Shown here piece after piece: positions 7,331-15,336 of a stretch of 64,000 nt of DNA (its first letter is position 1; each line of letters opens with the position of its first letter). The stretch is from Variovorax sp. ZS18.2.2 (GTDB lineage: Bacteria; Pseudomonadota; Gammaproteobacteria; Burkholderiales; Burkholderiaceae_C). A program made the translations under genes and the position numbers. The notes below the pieces were generated by a model. It had not been told where the DNA came from, did not search any database, and saw nothing but the letters and a program-made list of their open reading frames with translations. The stretch is from contig NZ_JANLNM010000014.1 of NCBI RefSeq assembly GCF_024701975.1, positions 52,782 through 116,781 of the forward strand, given 5' to 3'.

Positions 7331-10300
7331 TCAGTGCCCCGCGCCGTGCGCCTTGGCGGCGCGTGCGCGCGCCACCTGCCCTGGCAGATCGGTCCACGCG
7401 GGCTCCTGCGGCGCGAAGCGCGCGCGCATGTAGCCGGCCAGCTCGGCGATCTGCCGGTCGTCGAGCGCTTCACGAAACGCGGGCATGAAGCCGATGTCGC
7501 GGTTCGCGGGCTCGCGCACGCCGTCGAGGATGGTGCGCAGCAGGTTGTCGGGCCGCGCGCTCGTGAGGCTGCTGTTGAGCGCGAGCGGCGTGTTCACGCC
7601 CAGCAGCGTGGGGCCGTTGCCGTCGTGGTGGCATGAGGCGCAGGCGCTGTCGAACATGCGCTGCGCGGGGCCGAGCAGCTGGCCTTGCGTGCGGGCTGCG
7701 TTGTCGATGGCTTGTTGCGCGAGGGCTTGTGGCTCCGCTGCCGGCACGGGGTTAAACGAGCCGAGATAGACGGCCATCGCGCGCACGTCGGCATCGGGCA
7801 CCTGGCCGAGTTCGCGCACCACCTCGGCCATCGGGCCGCCGGCGATGCCGTGGCGTTGCGTGTGGCCGTTGCGCAGGTACCGGTAAAGCTCATCGGCGTC
7901 CCACGGCACGGCGGACTTCGACAGGTGCGTGAGCGCAGGTGCCTCCCAGCCATCGACCATCGCGCCCGAGAGGAATGCACTGCCGCCCTGCTCCGCTCCG
8001 AGCGCATTGCGCGGCGTGTGGCAGGCGCCGCAGTGGCCGAGGCCGTTGACGAGGTAGGCGCCGCGGTTCCATTCGGCGCTTTGCGTGGCGACGGGCTGCA
8101 GGGGCGCGGGGTCGTGGAAGAGCGCGTTCCATCCGGCCATGAGCGGCCGCATGCTGAACGGGAACTTGAGCTCGGACTTCGGCGTTTCCGCACGCACCGC
8201 TGGCATCGACATGAAGTACGCATAGAGCGCCTGCAGGTCGTCGTCGCTGGTCTTGGCGAACGCGGTGTAGGGGAACGCCGGATACAGGTGATGCCCGTCG
8301 CGCGAGACGCCTTCGCGCATCGCGCGCTGGAACGCGCTGAACGACCAGCGGCCCAGGCCCGTGTCGGCATCGGGCGTGAGGTTGGTGGTGTAGAGCGTGC
8401 CGAAGGGCGTGTCCATCGCGCGGCCACCTGCGTTGGCCGCGCCGCCGGGTGCGGTGTGGCAGACCGCACAATCGCCGAGCGCGGCGAGCACGCGGCCGCG
8501 CTCGATGGTGGACTCGCTGTAGACCGGTGCGGTGAGCGAGACGGGCGCGATGACGGAGCGCCAGCCGAGCAGGCCGGCGACGACGCCGATGCCGCCGATG
8601 AAGAGCGCGGCGCCGGTGGCCCACACACCTTTGCGTCGAGGCCAGATGGCTTCTGTATTGCTCCTTCCCCCTCTGGGGGAAGGTTGGGATGGGGGCACGG
8701 CAGCGTCACCACTCGAGCGCCGCAGGGCCCCCCCCCCGCCCCGCCCCCCGGGGGGGGGGGGGCAACCCCCCGGGGAGTGCAGCCCCCCCCCGGGCCGCGG
8801 GGAGCGGGGCGCCCCGGGCGCCGCCCCCCCCCCGGCAGCGTCACCACTCGAGCGCCGCATGCCCCCACCCCCGCCCTCCCCCAGAGGGGGAGGGAGCAAA
8901 CCCCGGTTCAGTTCAGCCAGCACCGTCTCCGGCGTGAACGGCGGCGCCCTGAACCGCACCCCTGTCGCATCGAAGATCGCATTCGCAATCGCCGCCGTCC
9001 CCGGCACCGACGACGATTCGCCCGCACCCAGCGACGGCTCGCCCGGCCGCGGCATGTGCATCACCTCGATCACCGGCACGTCGCGGAAATTGATGATCGG
9101 GTAGCTGCCCCACTCGCGGCTCGCGACCACACCGGTCGGCAGCACGCCCGGCAACTGCGCGCCGCCCGAAGGCGAGCCCTGCTGCGGCGCGAACTTCACC
9201 TCTTCCATCAGCGCGCGGCTCGTGGTCTGGATCACGTTGCCATGCACCTGGTGCTCGACGCCCGCGGGGTTGACCATCAGCCCCGCGTCGTGCCCCACCA
9301 CCACGCGGCGCACATGCACCTCGCCGGTCTTGCGGTTGACCTCGACGTCGGCCACCCACGCGGCCCACGCGGCGCCGAAGCCCGGCCACTTGCTGTGGAT
9401 GTAGCGTGCGTACGCGAAGCCCTGGCCGAAGAGGATGTCGCCGCCTTCGCCGAGCCCGCCGTCCGCGTTCTCCTGCGGACCGGTGCGCATGCGCCAGCCG
9501 GCCTTCTGTGCGGTGGCCTGAACCAGCTCGACCGCGCGCGGATCGTCCAGGTGGCGCAAGCGGAACTGCACCGGATCGACCCCCGCTGCCGTCGCCAGCT
9601 CGTCGATGTACGACTCGTGCGCAAACGAACTCGGCAGCGCCGACACGCCGCGCAGCCACGAGGCGCGGACGATCGGCGCCATGTCGTTGACCTTCACGCG
9701 CAAGTTGTCGTAGCTGTACGGCGGGCGCGCGGTGCGGTCGCCCATCTCGTAGGCCTGCGCGACCGGCTCGATGGTGCGCGTGAGCAGCAGCGCGAGCGTG
9801 GGGGCGCCGTTCGATGGGTAGGAGGTCTCGAAGTCGTAGGCGGCGATGCGGCCGTCGGCCATCAATCCGCCATCGACCTCCATCAGCTGCGCCGCGCCCT
9901 TGGGCTCCCACGCATGCTCTTGCTCGCGCGTGAGCTGCACGCGCACCGGCATGCCGACGGCGCGTGCGAGCAATGCGGCATCGGCGGCCACGTCGTCGGC
10001 GCCATTGCGGCCGTAGCAGCCCGCGGCTTCCATGCGGACCACGTCGACCTGCACGTCGTCCACGCCCATGAGCTTGGCCAGATCGGCGCGCAGCACATGC
10101 GGGTTCTGCGAGCCCGCCCACACACGCAACTGCATGCCGCTTCCGTCGGCCGGCTGCCAGTCGGCGAGCGCGCACGAGGGGCCGATGGAAGCATGCATCT
10201 GGTACGGCCAGACGTAGGTGCGCTGCATCGGCTGCGCCGCGGACGCCATGGCGCCATCGACATCGCCTTCGTCGACCAGCAAACGCTGCGTCAAAGGGTT

Positions 10301-11227
10301 GTCGCGCAAGGCCTGCGCGAGATCGCCGAGGTCAGGCATGCCCGGCCACGGCTTCCATGTGACGCGCAGCTCGCGCAGCGCCTGCTCGGCGTGCTCTTCG
10401 CGCTCAGCCACGATGCCGACGAAATCGCGAACCACGACGACGGCGCGAATGCCGGGGATGTGCGCGATCGACGATTCATCGACCGCTTCGAGCGTGTTGC
10501 CGATGAACTCGCCGTGGTCCGCGCCCGCGTACGGCGGGCGCACGACGCGGCCGTGCAGCATGCCGGGCACGCGCATGTCGTGCACGAACACGAGCTCGCC
10601 CGCGAGCTTGGCGGGAATGTCCACGCGCGCCTGGCGTGTGCCGACGATGCGGTAGTCGGCCGGGTCCTTGGGCTTCGCAGCGGGGTCGAGGCGCAGCACC
10701 GTGCGCTGGCCGGCCACGAGGTCCGCATAGTTGACGTGGTGGTCCGGCGTCTCGATGACGCGCACCACGCCATTGCGCACCTGCAGCGCATCGACCGCGA
10801 CGCCCAGGCGTTCGGCCGCGCGCGCCAGCAGCCAGGCGCGCGCCTGCGCGGCGGCAAGGCGCAGCGGTTGCGCGTGGATCTGGATCGACGCGCTCGCGAT
10901 CGTCGCGCCCTGGTTCGGCACGCGCGCGGTGTCGCCCAGCATCATGCGCACGCAGGGCATGCCGAGGTCGAGTTCTTCGGCCACGATCTGCGACAACGCG
11001 GTCTGGATGCCGGTGCCGAGATCGACGTGGCCGTTGAGCGCGGAGACGCTGCCGTCGTCCCACACCGCGATCAGGATCTCGTCGCCTTCGATGGGGTTGC
11101 CGGCGATCACCGCGGGCTGGCCGTTAGCGGGTGCCAGTGCGGCGGGCGTCTCGCGCACCACGAGCAGCACGCCATCGGCAGCGAGGAACTCCGCGCGGGT
11201 CTGCGGCAGGTCGGCGCGGCGCGTCAT
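7331..11227 (-). CDS. nicB: Nicotinate dehydrogenase-like large subunit: molybdopterin-binding domain fused to a tri-haem cytochrome c
   Basis: With the ATG at 11227 the product has 1298 residues. The first 780 or so form the xanthine-dehydrogenase-type Mo-binding subunit, with GHVDLGTGIQTALSQIV near the N-terminus and the active-site glutamate segment SLGAGESSSVPGTAAIANAI near the end. A linker of about 85 residues coded by repeat DNA follows. Next come a membrane anchor near 870-895 and three c-type haem motifs: CAVCH (920-924), CGACH (1066-1070) and CASCH (1196-1200). NicB of Pseudomonas has the same fused plan at nearly 1190 residues and passes electrons from nicotinate hydroxylation to cytochromes. 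The frame is open up to 11350, but that extra part is repeat sequence; the ATG at 11227 follows GGAGAGGGAGCAAGACC. Long C and G runs at 8727-8832 leave some doubt that the linker is read correctly. Confidence 0.88.
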   Translation of the reverse strand: MTRRADLPQTRAEFLAADGVLLVVRETPAALAPANGQPAVIAGNPIEGDEILIAVWDDGSVSALNGHVDLGTGIQTALSQIVAEELDLGMPCVRMMLGDTARVPNQGATIASASIQIHAQPLRLAAAQARAWLLARAAERLGVAVDALQVRNGVVRVIETPDHHVNYADLVAGQRTVLRLDPAAKPKDPADYRIVGTRQARVDIPAKLAGELVFVHDMRVPGMLHGRVVRPPYAGADHGEFIGNTLEAVDESSIAHIPGIRAVVVVRDFVGIVAEREEHAEQALRELRVTWKPWPGMPDLGDLAQALRDNPLTQRLLVDEGDVDGAMASAAQPMQRTYVWPYQMHASIGPSCALADWQPADGSGMQLRVWAGSQNPHVLRADLAKLMGVDDVQVDVVRMEAAGCYGRNGADDVAADAALLARAVGMPVRVQLTREQEHAWEPKGAAQLMEVDGGLMADGRIAAYDFETSYPSNGAPTLALLLTRTIEPVAQAYEMGDRTARPPYSYDNLRVKVNDMAPIVRASWLRGVSALPSSFAHESYIDELATAAGVDPVQFRLRHLDDPRAVELVQATAQKAGWRMRTGPQENADGGLGEGGDILFGQGFAYARYIHSKWPGFGAAWAAWVADVEVNRKTGEVHVRRVVVGHDAGLMVNPAGVEHQVHGNVIQTTSRALMEEVKFAPQQGSPSGGAQLPGVLPTGVVASREWGSYPIINFRDVPVIEVMHMPRPGEPSLGAGESSSVPGTAAIANAIFDATGVRFRAPPFTPETVLAELNRGLLPPPLGEGGGGGMRRSSGDAAGGGAAPGAPRSPRPGGGLHSPGGCPPPPGGRGGGGALRRSSGDAAVPPSQPSPRGGRSNTEAIWPRRKGVWATGAALFIGGIGVVAGLLGWRSVIAPVSLTAPVYSESTIERGRVLAALGDCAVCHTAPGGAANAGGRAMDTPFGTLYTTNLTPDADTGLGRWSFSAFQRAMREGVSRDGHHLYPAFPYTAFAKTSDDDLQALYAYFMSMPAVRAETPKSELKFPFSMRPLMAGWNALFHDPAPLQPVATQSAEWNRGAYLVNGLGHCGACHTPRNALGAEQGGSAFLSGAMVDGWEAPALTHLSKSAVPWDADELYRYLRNGHTQRHGIAGGPMAEVVRELGQVPDADVRAMAVYLGSFNPVPAAEPQALAQQAIDNAARTQGQLLGPAQRMFDSACASCHHDGNGPTLLGVNTPLALNSSLTSARPDNLLRTILDGVREPANRDIGFMPAFREALDDRQIAELAGYMRARFAPQEPAWTDLPGQVARARAAKAHGAGH
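8661..8905. repeat. Palindromic repeat and GC homopolymer tracts inside nicB
   Basis: Arms of the dispersed repeat are present at both ends: CTTCCCCCTCTGGGGGAAGG near 8663 and CCTCCCCCAGAGGGGGAGGG near 8876. Between them lies a 27-bp direct repeat starting CGGCAGCGTCACCACTCGAG, at 8698-8724 and 8833-8859. The copies are 135 bp apart, which keeps the frame. They flank a segment of extreme C and G runs. The whole block falls in the NicB interdomain linker. Such homopolymers are also where assembly errors occur. Confidence 0.85.
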
Positions 11228-11229
11228 GG

Positions 11230-11355
11230 TCTTGCTCCCTCTCCCCGCGGGGAGAGGGTTGGGGTGAGGGTCGGCGGCGATGGCAAGGGCAGTGCTTGTG
11301 CAAAGGCCGATGCCCTCACCCTGGCCCTCTCCCAGAGGGAGAGGGGACAAGACCG
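11230..11355. repeat. Dispersed intergenic repeat (paired palindromes) between nicA and nicB
   Basis: Two hairpins face each other: CCCTCTCCCCGCGGGGAGAGGG near 11238 and CCCTCTCCCAGAGGGAGAGGGG near 11324. Each is flanked by GGTGAGGG or CCCTCACC and separated by a unique core. The same architecture recurs at 25473-25600 and 40686-40805. It fills the nicA-nicB gap, and its left end supplies the purine-rich sequence in front of the nicB ATG. Confidence 0.88.
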
Positions 11356-11360
11356 GCCGC

Positions 11361-11861
11361 TCATGAATTCGCCTTCGCGCTCATGCGCACGGCCGCGCGC
11401 TGCACGGCATCGAGGATTTCGATGTGCGTGCCGCAGCGGCACAGGTTGCCCGACAGCTCGCCGCGGATGCGCGCTTCGCTCGCATGCGGATCGCGCGCAA
11501 GCAGCGCCGCCGCCTGCATCACCATCCCGTTGAGGCAGTAGCCGCACTGCGCGGCCTGCGCGTCTTCGAAGGCCGCCTGCACCGGATGCCAGCGCCCGCG
11601 CATGCCCAGGCCTTCCAGCGTGGTGACGGCCCGACCTGCGACGCCATGCGCGGGAATCACGCACGAACGCGCGGCCACACCGTCAACATGCACCGTGCAC
11701 GCACCGCACTGCCCCAGCCCGCATCCGTACTTTGGCCCGTTGAGCCCGAGGTCGTTGCGCAGAAAGTGCAGCAGCGACGCTTCGCGAGGCACGCCCGCGA
11801 GCGACTGCGCCTGCCCGTTGACCTGCAGGTACAGCGGCTCAGCGCCGCAACTGGCCGTCAC
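11361..11861 (-). CDS. nicA: Nicotinate dehydrogenase-like small subunit, two [2Fe-2S] clusters
   Basis: The 166-residue protein has the standard small-subunit plan of molybdenum hydroxylases. A plant-type ferredoxin half holds C47, C52, C55 (CGLGQCGAC) and C67. An all-helical half holds C106, C109 (QCGYC) and C141, C143 (LCRCG). It would carry electrons from the Mo site of the NicB-like subunit to the cytochrome domain during hydroxylation of nicotinate to 6-hydroxynicotinate. The gene overlaps the end of the upstream binding-protein gene by 23 bp, and nicB follows after a repeat element. The substrate is inferred from the locus: isoquinoline and aldehyde dehydrogenases share this family. 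Confidence 0.92.
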   Translation of the reverse strand: MTASCGAEPLYLQVNGQAQSLAGVPREASLLHFLRNDLGLNGPKYGCGLGQCGACTVHVDGVAARSCVIPAHGVAGRAVTTLEGLGMRGRWHPVQAAFEDAQAAQCGYCLNGMVMQAAALLARDPHASEARIRGELSGNLCRCGTHIEILDAVQRAAVRMSAKANS

Positions 11862-12999
11862 GGGTGTACATCTCCAGGTCCACGAAGGTCGAGCCGTTGT
11901 GGTTCTTCGCGCTGTAGTCGATGGGGAAGTCGCCGAAGCGCGTGCTGCCGATGCTCTCGAGCCCGGCGATGAAGCTGTCGCGCGTGAGCGTCTTGCCCGC
12001 GCGGCGCAGGCCCTCGACCATCACGCGCGCGACGATGTAGCCCTCCAGCGTGGTGTAGCTGTCGATCTTCTCGCCGAACTCGGCGCGGTCGCGCTGGTAG
12101 TCGGCCACGATGGGCACGCGCTGCGCCGTCGGCGGCGGCACGATGCTGGCCGTGACCAGTCCGGCGAGCTTGCCGTCGAGCCGCTTGGCCGAACCGGCCG
12201 CGTCGGTGATGCCGACCGACAGCGTGTACAGCGGCGCGCCCACGCCGCCCGCGCGGTAGTCGCGAATGAAAGTCTCGACCATGCGGCCGGCCATGATCAT
12301 CACGACCGCGCCGGGCTTGGCCGCGGAGATCTCGGTGGCGACCTGCTTGGCGTCTTCCGCGGTGATGGCCAGCGGCAGCGTCTTGACCACCTGCACCTTG
12401 TACTCGGCCGCGAGCTGCTCGCAGGTGGCGAGGTTCGACTTGCCGAAGGGGCTGTCCTGGAACACCACCGCGATCGACGAGATGCCGATGGTTGAGAGGT
12501 GGCTGATGATCTTGCGCAGCTCCAGGTCGTAGCCCGCGCGCACATGGAAGAGGTAGCGGTTGACCTTGGTGCGGAACGAGGTGGTGCCCACCAGCGGCGC
12601 GAACATCGGAACGCCCGCCTTCTCGGCGAGCGGCATCGCCGCCGCGAGGTTGCCGGTGGCCACGAAGCCGGTGAGCGCGAAGACCTTGTCTTCGTCGATC
12701 AGCTTGGCCGTGTTCACCGCCGTCTTCGCTGGATCGTAGGCATCGTCATACGTGACGAGTTCGATCTTGCGGCCGTTGATGCCGCCCGACTTGTTGACGC
12801 GATCGAAGTAGAGCTTGATACCGGCGCGGTAGTCGACGCCGAAGTCCTTGGCCGGCCCGCTGAACACGGCCGATTGGCCGATGCGGATCGTGGTGTCGGT
12901 CACACCGTTCTCTGCGCGCGCCGACCGGAGAAGGCCCGGGCCCAGCGCCAGCGCTGCGCCGCCCGCCACCATGGCGCGCCTTGAAATCGAAAGCTTCAT
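11839..12999 (-). CDS. ABC transporter substrate-binding protein, branched-chain amino acid (LivK) type
   Basis: The 386-residue protein starts with a basic N-terminus (SISRRAMVAGG) and a hydrophobic signal sequence ending near SARA. The Peripla_BP_6 fold follows: IRIGQSAVFSGPAKDFG, then INGRKIELVTYDDAYDP. In-frame sequence continues upstream of the ATG at 12999 but reads through the neighbouring gene, so it is not used. It is one of two such binding proteins in this locus, which has a single permease and a single pair of ATPases, so both may feed the same importer. The location directly before nicA suggests nicotinate, nicotinamide or a related aromatic acid as ligand. Confidence 0.9.
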   Translation of the reverse strand: MKLSISRRAMVAGGAALALGPGLLRSARAENGVTDTTIRIGQSAVFSGPAKDFGVDYRAGIKLYFDRVNKSGGINGRKIELVTYDDAYDPAKTAVNTAKLIDEDKVFALTGFVATGNLAAAMPLAEKAGVPMFAPLVGTTSFRTKVNRYLFHVRAGYDLELRKIISHLSTIGISSIAVVFQDSPFGKSNLATCEQLAAEYKVQVVKTLPLAITAEDAKQVATEISAAKPGAVVMIMAGRMVETFIRDYRAGGVGAPLYTLSVGITDAAGSAKRLDGKLAGLVTASIVPPPTAQRVPIVADYQRDRAEFGEKIDSYTTLEGYIVARVMVEGLRRAGKTLTRDSFIAGLESIGSTRFGDFPIDYSAKNHNGSTFVDLEMYTRDGQLRR

Positions 13000-13049
13000 G
13001 CGTCGGTTGTCTCGGTGTTGTTGTTGTCGTCGTGAAAGAAGGAACGCGA

Positions 13050-13775
13050 TCAGGTGCTCTGGATGTCTGCCGACTGGATGCGCTTCACGCCCTTGGCGGT
13101 CATCTGCTTCCATGCGGCGGCAAGCGAGCCGTTGAGGTCGATGCCGCGCGTGGCGTCTTCGATCACGTAGGCATCGAAGCCGGCCTTGCGTGCGTCCATC
13201 GCGGTCCAGGCCACGCAGAAGTCGGTGGCCAGACCCGTGACGAACACGGTCTTGATGCCGCGCGCCTTGAGGTAGCCCGCCAGTCCCGTGGCCGTCTTGT
13301 GATCGGCTTCCTCGAAGGCCGAGTAGCTGTCCATCTCCTTGTGGAAGCCCTTGCGGATGATGAGCTGCGCGGTCGGCACCTTCAGCTCCTTGCCGAGCGC
13401 GGCGTCTTCGGTGCCTTGCACGCAGTGGTCGGGCCACAGCACCTGGGTGCCGTAGTTGAGCTTGGTGGTCTCGAAGGGCTTCTTGCCCGAGTAGGTGCTC
13501 GCGAAGGAGGCGTGGCCCGCGGTGTGCCAGTCCTGCGTGACGACGATGTTCTCGAACGCCGGTGCCAGCGCGTTGATGACCGGAATCACCTCGTTGCCGC
13601 CCTTCACCGCGAGCGTGCCGCCTTCGAGAAAGCAGTTCTGCACGTCGACCACGATCAGCGCGGCCTTGCTGCCGGGCTTGATCTTGCCGGCCGCGAAGGC
13701 GGAGAGGCCGAAGCTGCCGAGGCCGCTCATGAGCCCGAGGGCAGCGGCGGACTTCAATACGGTTCTGCGATGCAT
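13050..13775 (-). CDS. Exported nicotinamidase-like isochorismatase-family hydrolase
   Basis: The 241-residue protein has a twin-arginine-like leader (HRRTVLKSAAALG) with a hydrophobic stretch ending near SAFA, so export is likely. The mature part carries the full nicotinamidase set: catalytic D44 (VVDVQNCF), K142 and C187 (TDFCV), metal ligands D82, H84 and H88 (TQDWHTAGH), and the PncA-like WPDHCVQGT at 115-122. PncA converts nicotinamide to nicotinate and ammonia; most PncA enzymes are cytoplasmic. The next genes upstream encode the Liv-type importer and the next downstream a binding protein and NicAB-type hydroxylase. A periplasmic step that produces nicotinate before uptake would fit. 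Other amides are possible substrates. Confidence 0.87.
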   Translation of the reverse strand: MHRRTVLKSAAALGLMSGLGSFGLSAFAAGKIKPGSKAALIVVDVQNCFLEGGTLAVKGGNEVIPVINALAPAFENIVVTQDWHTAGHASFASTYSGKKPFETTKLNYGTQVLWPDHCVQGTEDAALGKELKVPTAQLIIRKGFHKEMDSYSAFEEADHKTATGLAGYLKARGIKTVFVTGLATDFCVAWTAMDARKAGFDAYVIEDATRGIDLNGSLAAAWKQMTAKGVKRIQSADIQST

Positions 13776-13810
13776 GGTGTGGACTCCGGTGGGTTGAATG
13801 AAAACAACGA

Positions 13811-14545
13811 TCAGACGCTGAGATAGGCGCGGCGCACTTCCTCGTTGGCCGCGAGTTCGGCCATCGTGGCGTGATAGCGAATTTGGCCCTTCTCGAGCAC
13901 ATAGGCCCGGTCGGACACGAGTTCGGCGAAGTGCATGTTCTGCTCCGACAACAGGATGCTCACGCCCTGCGCCTTGAGCTCCAGGATCATGTTGGCCATC
14001 TGCTCGACGATGACCGGCGCCACGCCCTCGGAAGGCTCATCGAGCAGCACGAGGTACGGGTTGCCCATCAGCGTGCGCGCGACCGTCAGCATCTGCTGCT
14101 CGCCGCCGCTCATGCGGCCGCCCGGCCGGTTGGGCATTTCGCCGAGGTTGGGGAAGAGCTTGAACAGGCGCTCAGGCGTCCACAGCGGCGCCTCGGTGCC
14201 GTCGGCCCACTGGCGCGCGGGCTGCTTGCCGACTTCGAGGTTCTCCATCACCGTGAGGTCGGTGAAGACGCGGCGGTCTTCGGGCACGAAGCCGAGGCCC
14301 AGGCGCGCCGCGTGATGCGGCTCGCTCTTGGAGATGTCATGCCCCAGGAAGCGCACCGCGCCACGGCGCTTGGCGAGCATGCCGATCAGCGCCTTCAGCG
14401 TGGTCGACTTGCCCGCGCCATTGCGCCCCATGAGCGCGACGACTTCGCCGCGGCGTACGTCGAGGTCGACGTCGTAAAGGATCTGCGCGGCGCCGTACCA
14501 GGCGCACAGCGACTTGGCCTGGAGTAGAGGTTCGTGTGTGCTCAT
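13811..14545 (-). CDS. livF: Branched-chain-type ABC transporter ATPase LivF
   Basis: The 244-residue ATPase has Walker A GRNGAGKST, signature MSGGEQQML, Walker B LVLLDEPSEGVAP and the switch histidine region SEQNMHFA. The SEGVAP after Walker B is typical of LivF. The ATG overlaps the livG stop by four bases (ATGA), so translation is coupled. It forms the cytoplasmic motor of the importer with LivG and the LivHM fusion. Frames that extend further upstream only run through livG. Confidence 0.93.
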   Translation of the reverse strand: MSTHEPLLQAKSLCAWYGAAQILYDVDLDVRRGEVVALMGRNGAGKSTTLKALIGMLAKRRGAVRFLGHDISKSEPHHAARLGLGFVPEDRRVFTDLTVMENLEVGKQPARQWADGTEAPLWTPERLFKLFPNLGEMPNRPGGRMSGGEQQMLTVARTLMGNPYLVLLDEPSEGVAPVIVEQMANMILELKAQGVSILLSEQNMHFAELVSDRAYVLEKGQIRYHATMAELAANEEVRRAYLSV

Positions 14546-15336
14546 GCAGAGACTCCCAGCGCTGCGGCCTTTTCTGCGATCTTCTTCTCGAATGTCTTGC
14601 CGCTGCCGAAGTACACCTCCTGCACCTTCGGATGGTCGCGGATCTCCAGCGGTTTTCCTTGCGCGATGAGTCGGCCGCGCGCGAGCACGATCATGCGGTC
14701 GGCATACGCGAACACCACGTCCATGCTGTGCTCGGTGAAGAGCACGGCCATGCCGCGCTGGATCACGAGGTCCTTGGTCAGTGCCATGAGCGAGTTGCGC
14801 TCCTTGGGCGCCATGCCGGCGGTGGGCTCGTCCATCAGGAGCAGCTTGGGGCTGTTGGCCATCGCGATGGCGAGTTCGACGCGCTTCACGTCGCCATAGG
14901 CGAGCACGCTGCAGGGCCGGTCGGCCTGCGACTTCATGCCGACCTGGTCGAGCAGCGCGAGCGCTTCGTCGCGCTTGTGGTCGGCCGCGCGGCGCCACAT
15001 CGAGAACAGCTTGTGGTCGTGCGAGAGCAAGGCCATCTGCACGTTCTCGACCACGGTGAGCGAAGCAAAGGTTTCGGCGATCTGGAAGGTGCGGCCCACG
15101 CCCTTGCGCCAGATCTCGCGAGGCTTGCGGCCCACGAGCTCGTGACCGTCGAGCGTGATCGAGCCCTGGTCGGCCTTCAACTGGCCGTTGACCATGTTGA
15201 AGGTGGTGGACTTGCCAGCGCCGTTGGGGCCGATGAGCGCGAGCAGTTCGCCCGCCGGCAACTCGAAGCTGATGCCGTCCACGGCCTTCACGCCGCCGAA
15301 GGACTTGCCGAGGTTCTCTACTTTGAGGAGGCTCAT
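14542..15336 (-). CDS. livG: Branched-chain-type ABC transporter ATPase LivG
   Basis: The 264-residue ATPase has GPNGAGKSTTFNMV as Walker A and the extended Q-loop region of LivG. The signature region reads VLAYGDVKRVELAIA, in which the usual LSxG is replaced by LAYG as in many LivG proteins. Walker B is LLLMDEPTAGM, with FTEHSMDVVF after it. It overlaps livHM upstream and livF downstream by ATGA junctions. Confidence 0.93.
   Translation of the reverse strand: MSLLKVENLGKSFGGVKAVDGISFELPAGELLALIGPNGAGKSTTFNMVNGQLKADQGSITLDGHELVGRKPREIWRKGVGRTFQIAETFASLTVVENVQMALLSHDHKLFSMWRRAADHKRDEALALLDQVGMKSQADRPCSVLAYGDVKRVELAIAMANSPKLLLMDEPTAGMAPKERNSLMALTKDLVIQRGMAVLFTEHSMDVVFAYADRMIVLARGRLIAQGKPLEIRDHPKVQEVYFGSGKTFEKKIAEKAAALGVSA

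Noticed and set aside
8697..8860. Repeat and spacer arrangement considered as a CRISPR array.
   Set aside because: There are only two copies of the direct repeat, the spacing is 135 bp, the DNA is within a coding frame and no cas genes are present.
7685..11533. A very long open frame on the plus strand opposite nicB and nicA.
   Set aside because: It is the mirror of a GC-rich gene pair; it is rich in R, A, H and G, has no recognisable domain, and the opposite strand has clear molybdenum hydroxylase and cytochrome motifs.
12999..13902. Upstream extension of the binding-protein frame (to 13902) as part of one large protein.
   Set aside because: It reads out of frame through the isochorismatase-family gene; the signal peptide starts at the ATG at 12999.
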